This document shows, one piece after another, positions 5,681 through 8,023 of a DNA stretch of 8,023 nucleotides (position 1 is the stretch's first letter; every line of letters begins with the position of its first letter). Below the pieces are notes generated by a model. It did not search any database. It was given only the letters and a program-made list of their open reading frames with translations, and had not been told where the DNA came from. The position numbers and the translations under genes are program-made. Source of the stretch: Clostridia bacterium (GTDB lineage: Bacteria; Bacillota; Clostridia; Christensenellales; Borkfalkiaceae); contig JAJPXK010000185.1 of assembly GCA_021205485.1 (NCBI GenBank), positions 1-8,023 of the forward strand, written 5' to 3'.

Positions 5681-7948
5681 TCAATACTGTATTATGGTAA
5701 GGGGAGCGATGGCGGCGGAAAGTTCTTTTATGCCCTGGTCGTCAAAGGCCACGTTTATTACCGCGCCGTTGTTGCGAAGCGCCACCACCGTTCCGTTGCC
5801 GAATTTGGCGTGCCGCACCTTAGTGCCTACCCTGTACTTGCCGCCCTGCTGCTTTGCAGGCGGCTTTTTTTCGTCCGAAGAAAAGGACTTGGCGGGGCTT
5901 GCGTAGGGGTTGGAATGAGCCGTCCAGATGGCGGCGTAATCGTCGTCGGAAGAGGAATAAACTGCCCTTCCGCCCCCGTTAGTTGAGGCATATCTGCCGT
6001 TGTAACTACCATAGTTACTATTTTTTTGATACCTGTTGCCGCCGTACGCTATGTTGTCCTTTAAGCCTAACGCCTGCGACAATTCCTTTATAAATCTTGA
6101 CGGGATTGTTCTGTCCCTTCTGCCGTAAAGGTTACGCTCTAAGGCGCGGGTTAGGTACAACTTTTCCCTCGCCCTGGTTATGGCTACGTACATAAGCCTG
6201 CGTTCTTCTTCCAGCTCTTTGCCGCCGTCGTCCACGCGGGACGAGGGCATAATGCCGTCTTCAAGCCCCGCGATAAACACGGCGCGGAACTCAAGCCCCT
6301 TTACGGCGTGGATTGTGGCGAGGGTTACATAGTTGCTGTCGTCCATTTCGTCGGTGTCGGAATACAGCGTTATGGCGCTTAAATAGTCGCTTAAAGTGCT
6401 GTCGGGGTTGAGGCGGATATAATCGTCTACCGAGGCGACAAATTCGTCTACGTTGGCGATGTCGTTTTCGTCCTCCAAAGCGTCTCTTAAACCAGTGACG
6501 GCGATGAGCGACCGCACCAGATTGTTTACGGGCTCGGCCTGAGACTGTATCACAAAGTCCTTAATAAGGTTGCCGAAGTCGGCAAGCTTCTTTTTGGTTC
6601 CCGAACTTACGTCAAGATATTCGCAGTCAAGCACGGCGTCGTAGAGCGAAAGGCCGTTGTTGTAGGCGTACTCCTCCATAATCTCTATCGTCCTGCCGCC
6701 GATGCCCCTTTTAGGAACGTTGATAATCCTGGCTAACGCCTCGCTGTCGAAGGGGTTGGCGATAAGACGCATATAGGCCAGAATGTCCTTTACCTCTTTG
6801 CGTTCAAAGAATTTTAGGCCGCCGAACACCTTGTATGGTATGTTGTATTTGGAAAATTCCTGTTCAAACGGGCGGGTTATGGCGTTTATCCGCAAAAGCA
6901 CGGCGAAATCTGAATATTTGTAGCCCTTATTTACAAGGTCGGATATGGTTTTTGCCGTGTACAACGCCTCGCCGAGTTCGTTATCGGCGGTAAAATATAC
7001 GGGTTTATCGCCTTCGCCGGCCTCCGTCCACAGCGTCTTGCCCCTGCGGTTGCCGTTGTTTTTTATTATGGTATTGGCGAGCGAAAGAATGTTGCCCGTA
7101 GAGCGGTAGTTGCGTTCAAGCTTGTACACTTTGGCCTTAGGATAGTCTCTGTCAAACCGCAGAATGTTCTCTATCTCGGCCCCGCGCCAGCCGTAGATGG
7201 ACTGGTCGTCGTCGCCTACGCAAAAGAGGTTGCCCCCCTCCTTTACCATCAGCTTTATTATGCCGTACTGCACCGCGTTGGTGTCCTGAAATTCGTCCAC
7301 CATTATATATTTGAAACGGTCGGCGTAAAACTGCCTTATCTCGGCGTTTTTTCTGAAAAGACGCAGGGTATACAGCAGAAGGTCGTCAAAATCCAGGGCG
7401 TTGTTTTCACGCAATTTTTCTTCGTAGCGTTCGTAGACTTTTACACATTCGTCTATGTGGTTTTCGTGTTCGTTGCGTTTTGCGTACTGGTCGGGGTCAA
7501 GCCCTAACATTTTGGCGTTGGCTATGTGAAATTTGGCGGGTTTTAACAGTTTGTCAGCGTCAAAATCAAGCTCTTTAATGCACTTTTTGATTACGTTTTT
7601 GCGTTCGGTTTCGCTGTAAATGGAAAAATCGGGCTTTATACCCGCAGCGTCGGTGTTGGCCCGAAGTATTTTTACGCACATTGAGTGTATTGTGCATATC
7701 CACATATCGCGGCATTCGCCTATCTGAGTCTGCACGCGTTCGCGCATCTCGCCCGCCGCCTTGTTGGTAAAGGTTATGGCGAGAATCTGCCAGGGTTTTG
7801 CGAGGCCCTGATCCAATATGTAGGCTATTCTTGTGGTGAGCACCCTCGTTTTGACGCTTCCCGCGCCGGCGAGCACAAGCACCGCGCCCTCGGTATCGGT
7901 TACGGGTTTTATCTGTTCTTCATTCAGATTTTCAAGCAAATTATTCAT
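5681..7948 (-). CDS. pcrA: PcrA/UvrD-type ATP-dependent 3'-5' DNA helicase (SF1A) with altered Walker A motif
   Basis: This 755-residue protein is full length for PcrA. The family unwinds DNA in nucleotide excision and mismatch repair, rolling-circle replication and removal of RecA or stalled polymerase. In order I see: Q-motif LNEEQ (8-12); Walker A AGAGSVKT (27-34); ITFTNKAA (58-65); TIHS (86-89); DEFQDT (218-223, Walker B); GDDDQSIYGWRG (245-256); KLERNYRS (276-283); TIHAVKGLEF (545-554); and YVAITRAREK (587-596). An Asn/Gly/Ser/Tyr-rich linker (about 630-700) follows, then a C-terminal Tudor-like domain (VGTKVRHAKFGNGTVV). The ATG at 7948 is preferred over a TTG at 7969, because the promoter's -10 box lies between them and MNNLLENLNEEQ is the family's usual N-terminus. 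Oddity: Walker A residue 32 is Val where the family has Gly, next to catalytic Lys33. That would be expected to harm nucleotide binding. DNA GC content looks higher than in the surface-protein gene. Confidence 0.95.
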   Translation of the reverse strand: MNNLLENLNEEQIKPVTDTEGAVLVLAGAGSVKTRVLTTRIAYILDQGLAKPWQILAITFTNKAAGEMRERVQTQIGECRDMWICTIHSMCVKILRANTDAAGIKPDFSIYSETERKNVIKKCIKELDFDADKLLKPAKFHIANAKMLGLDPDQYAKRNEHENHIDECVKVYERYEEKLRENNALDFDDLLLYTLRLFRKNAEIRQFYADRFKYIMVDEFQDTNAVQYGIIKLMVKEGGNLFCVGDDDQSIYGWRGAEIENILRFDRDYPKAKVYKLERNYRSTGNILSLANTIIKNNGNRRGKTLWTEAGEGDKPVYFTADNELGEALYTAKTISDLVNKGYKYSDFAVLLRINAITRPFEQEFSKYNIPYKVFGGLKFFERKEVKDILAYMRLIANPFDSEALARIINVPKRGIGGRTIEIMEEYAYNNGLSLYDAVLDCEYLDVSSGTKKKLADFGNLIKDFVIQSQAEPVNNLVRSLIAVTGLRDALEDENDIANVDEFVASVDDYIRLNPDSTLSDYLSAITLYSDTDEMDDSNYVTLATIHAVKGLEFRAVFIAGLEDGIMPSSRVDDGGKELEEERRLMYVAITRAREKLYLTRALERNLYGRRDRTIPSRFIKELSQALGLKDNIAYGGNRYQKNSNYGSYNGRYASTNGGGRAVYSSSDDDYAAIWTAHSNPYASPAKSFSSDEKKPPAKQQGGKYRVGTKVRHAKFGNGTVVALRNNGAVINVAFDDQGIKELSAAIAPLTIIQY
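7853..7855 (-). other. Walker A codon GTC (Val) in place of GGN (Gly)
   Basis: The P-loop reads G-S-V-K-T. The consensus GxxxxGK[ST] requires Gly before Lys. A single base (plus-strand A at 7854, G-to-T on the gene strand) accounts for the change from GGC. Confidence 0.93.
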
Positions 7949-7954
7949 AATTTT

Positions 7955-7983
7955 ATTATACCATATCAAACGGCGATTTTCAA
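7955..7983 (-). promoter_or_regulatory. Housekeeping (SigA-type) promoter of the helicase gene
   Basis: On the minus strand, TTGAAA (7978-7983, one mismatch to TTGACA), a 17-base spacer and a perfect TATAAT (7955-7960). Only 6 bases separate the -10 box from the ATG at 7948, so transcription should begin at or within a base or two of the start codon. No Shine-Dalgarno sequence is present. Confidence 0.88.
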
Positions 7984-8023
7984 TTATTTAAAGGGCGAAC
8001 AAATAAAACATTTGATTTTATTG
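7984..8023. other. AT-rich upstream edge, no feature seen
   Basis: Forty bases of mostly AT-rich sequence upstream of the helicase promoter. No gene, terminator or repeat copy is recognisable before the window ends. Confidence 0.5.

Noticed and set aside
5493..5684. Minus-strand 63-residue frame containing VILSERSESKG
   Set aside because: This is the familiar spurious translation of the intergenic repeat. It overlaps the helicase stop and crosses several hairpins.
5607..5906. Plus-strand 99-residue frame and minus-strand 61-residue frame at the helicase 3' end
   Set aside because: They are antisense or out-of-frame shadows of the helicase C-terminal domain, with low-complexity translation.
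7948..7969. TTG start of the helicase at 7969
   Set aside because: The TTG lies upstream of the -10 box of the only good promoter, so the added seven residues would encode TATAAT. The ATG at 7948 fits the family N-terminus.

Overview
The window looks like chromosomal DNA of a Gram-positive Clostridia-type bacterium, probably gut-associated and perhaps known only from metagenomes. The evidence is a PcrA/UvrD helicase of the Firmicutes type, strong AGGAGG-type ribosome binding sites, a small sigma factor paired with a giant single-pass surface protein, and BspA-type leucine-rich and GLUG repeats. All three genes lie on the minus strand, so they read right to left. The taxonomic call is inference.

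Right part (5681-7983): a full-length pcrA/uvrD-like helicase gene. A near-consensus housekeeping promoter sits so close to the ATG that the mRNA is probably leaderless. All UvrD motifs are present, but the Walker A glycine just before the catalytic lysine is valine (GSVKT instead of GSGKT).

Middle (5054-5680): about 630 bases with no credible gene. It holds the helicase 3' flank, which is a dense mosaic of short palindromic repeats, then a hairpin terminator, then an ECF-like promoter for the next operon. The repeats include a 65-base direct repeat, four GC-rich hairpins with compensating base changes, and several copies of a repeat ending in ATGACA/ATGACG whose outer stem covaries.

Left part (294-5053): a two-gene operon. 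A sigma-70 family factor starts at 5053 with an excellent ribosome binding site but carries an in-frame TAG at codon 42. It overlaps by 4 bases (ATGA) a 1402-residue protein. That protein has a short cytoplasmic N-terminus, one membrane helix, a Ser/Thr-rich stalk, about four Ig/FN3-like repeats, a GLUG-repeat region and a C-terminal BspA-type LRR domain. The layout suggests a sigma factor and its membrane partner, in which the surface protein may act as anti-sigma factor and extracellular sensor (inference). A perfect hairpin terminator closes the operon at 251-281, and positions 1-250 are again repeat debris.

The points most worth a second look are: two damaging lesions in otherwise intact genes, each explicable by a single G-to-T change; the sigma factor/giant surface sensor pair; the leaderless helicase start; and the covarying repeat family.
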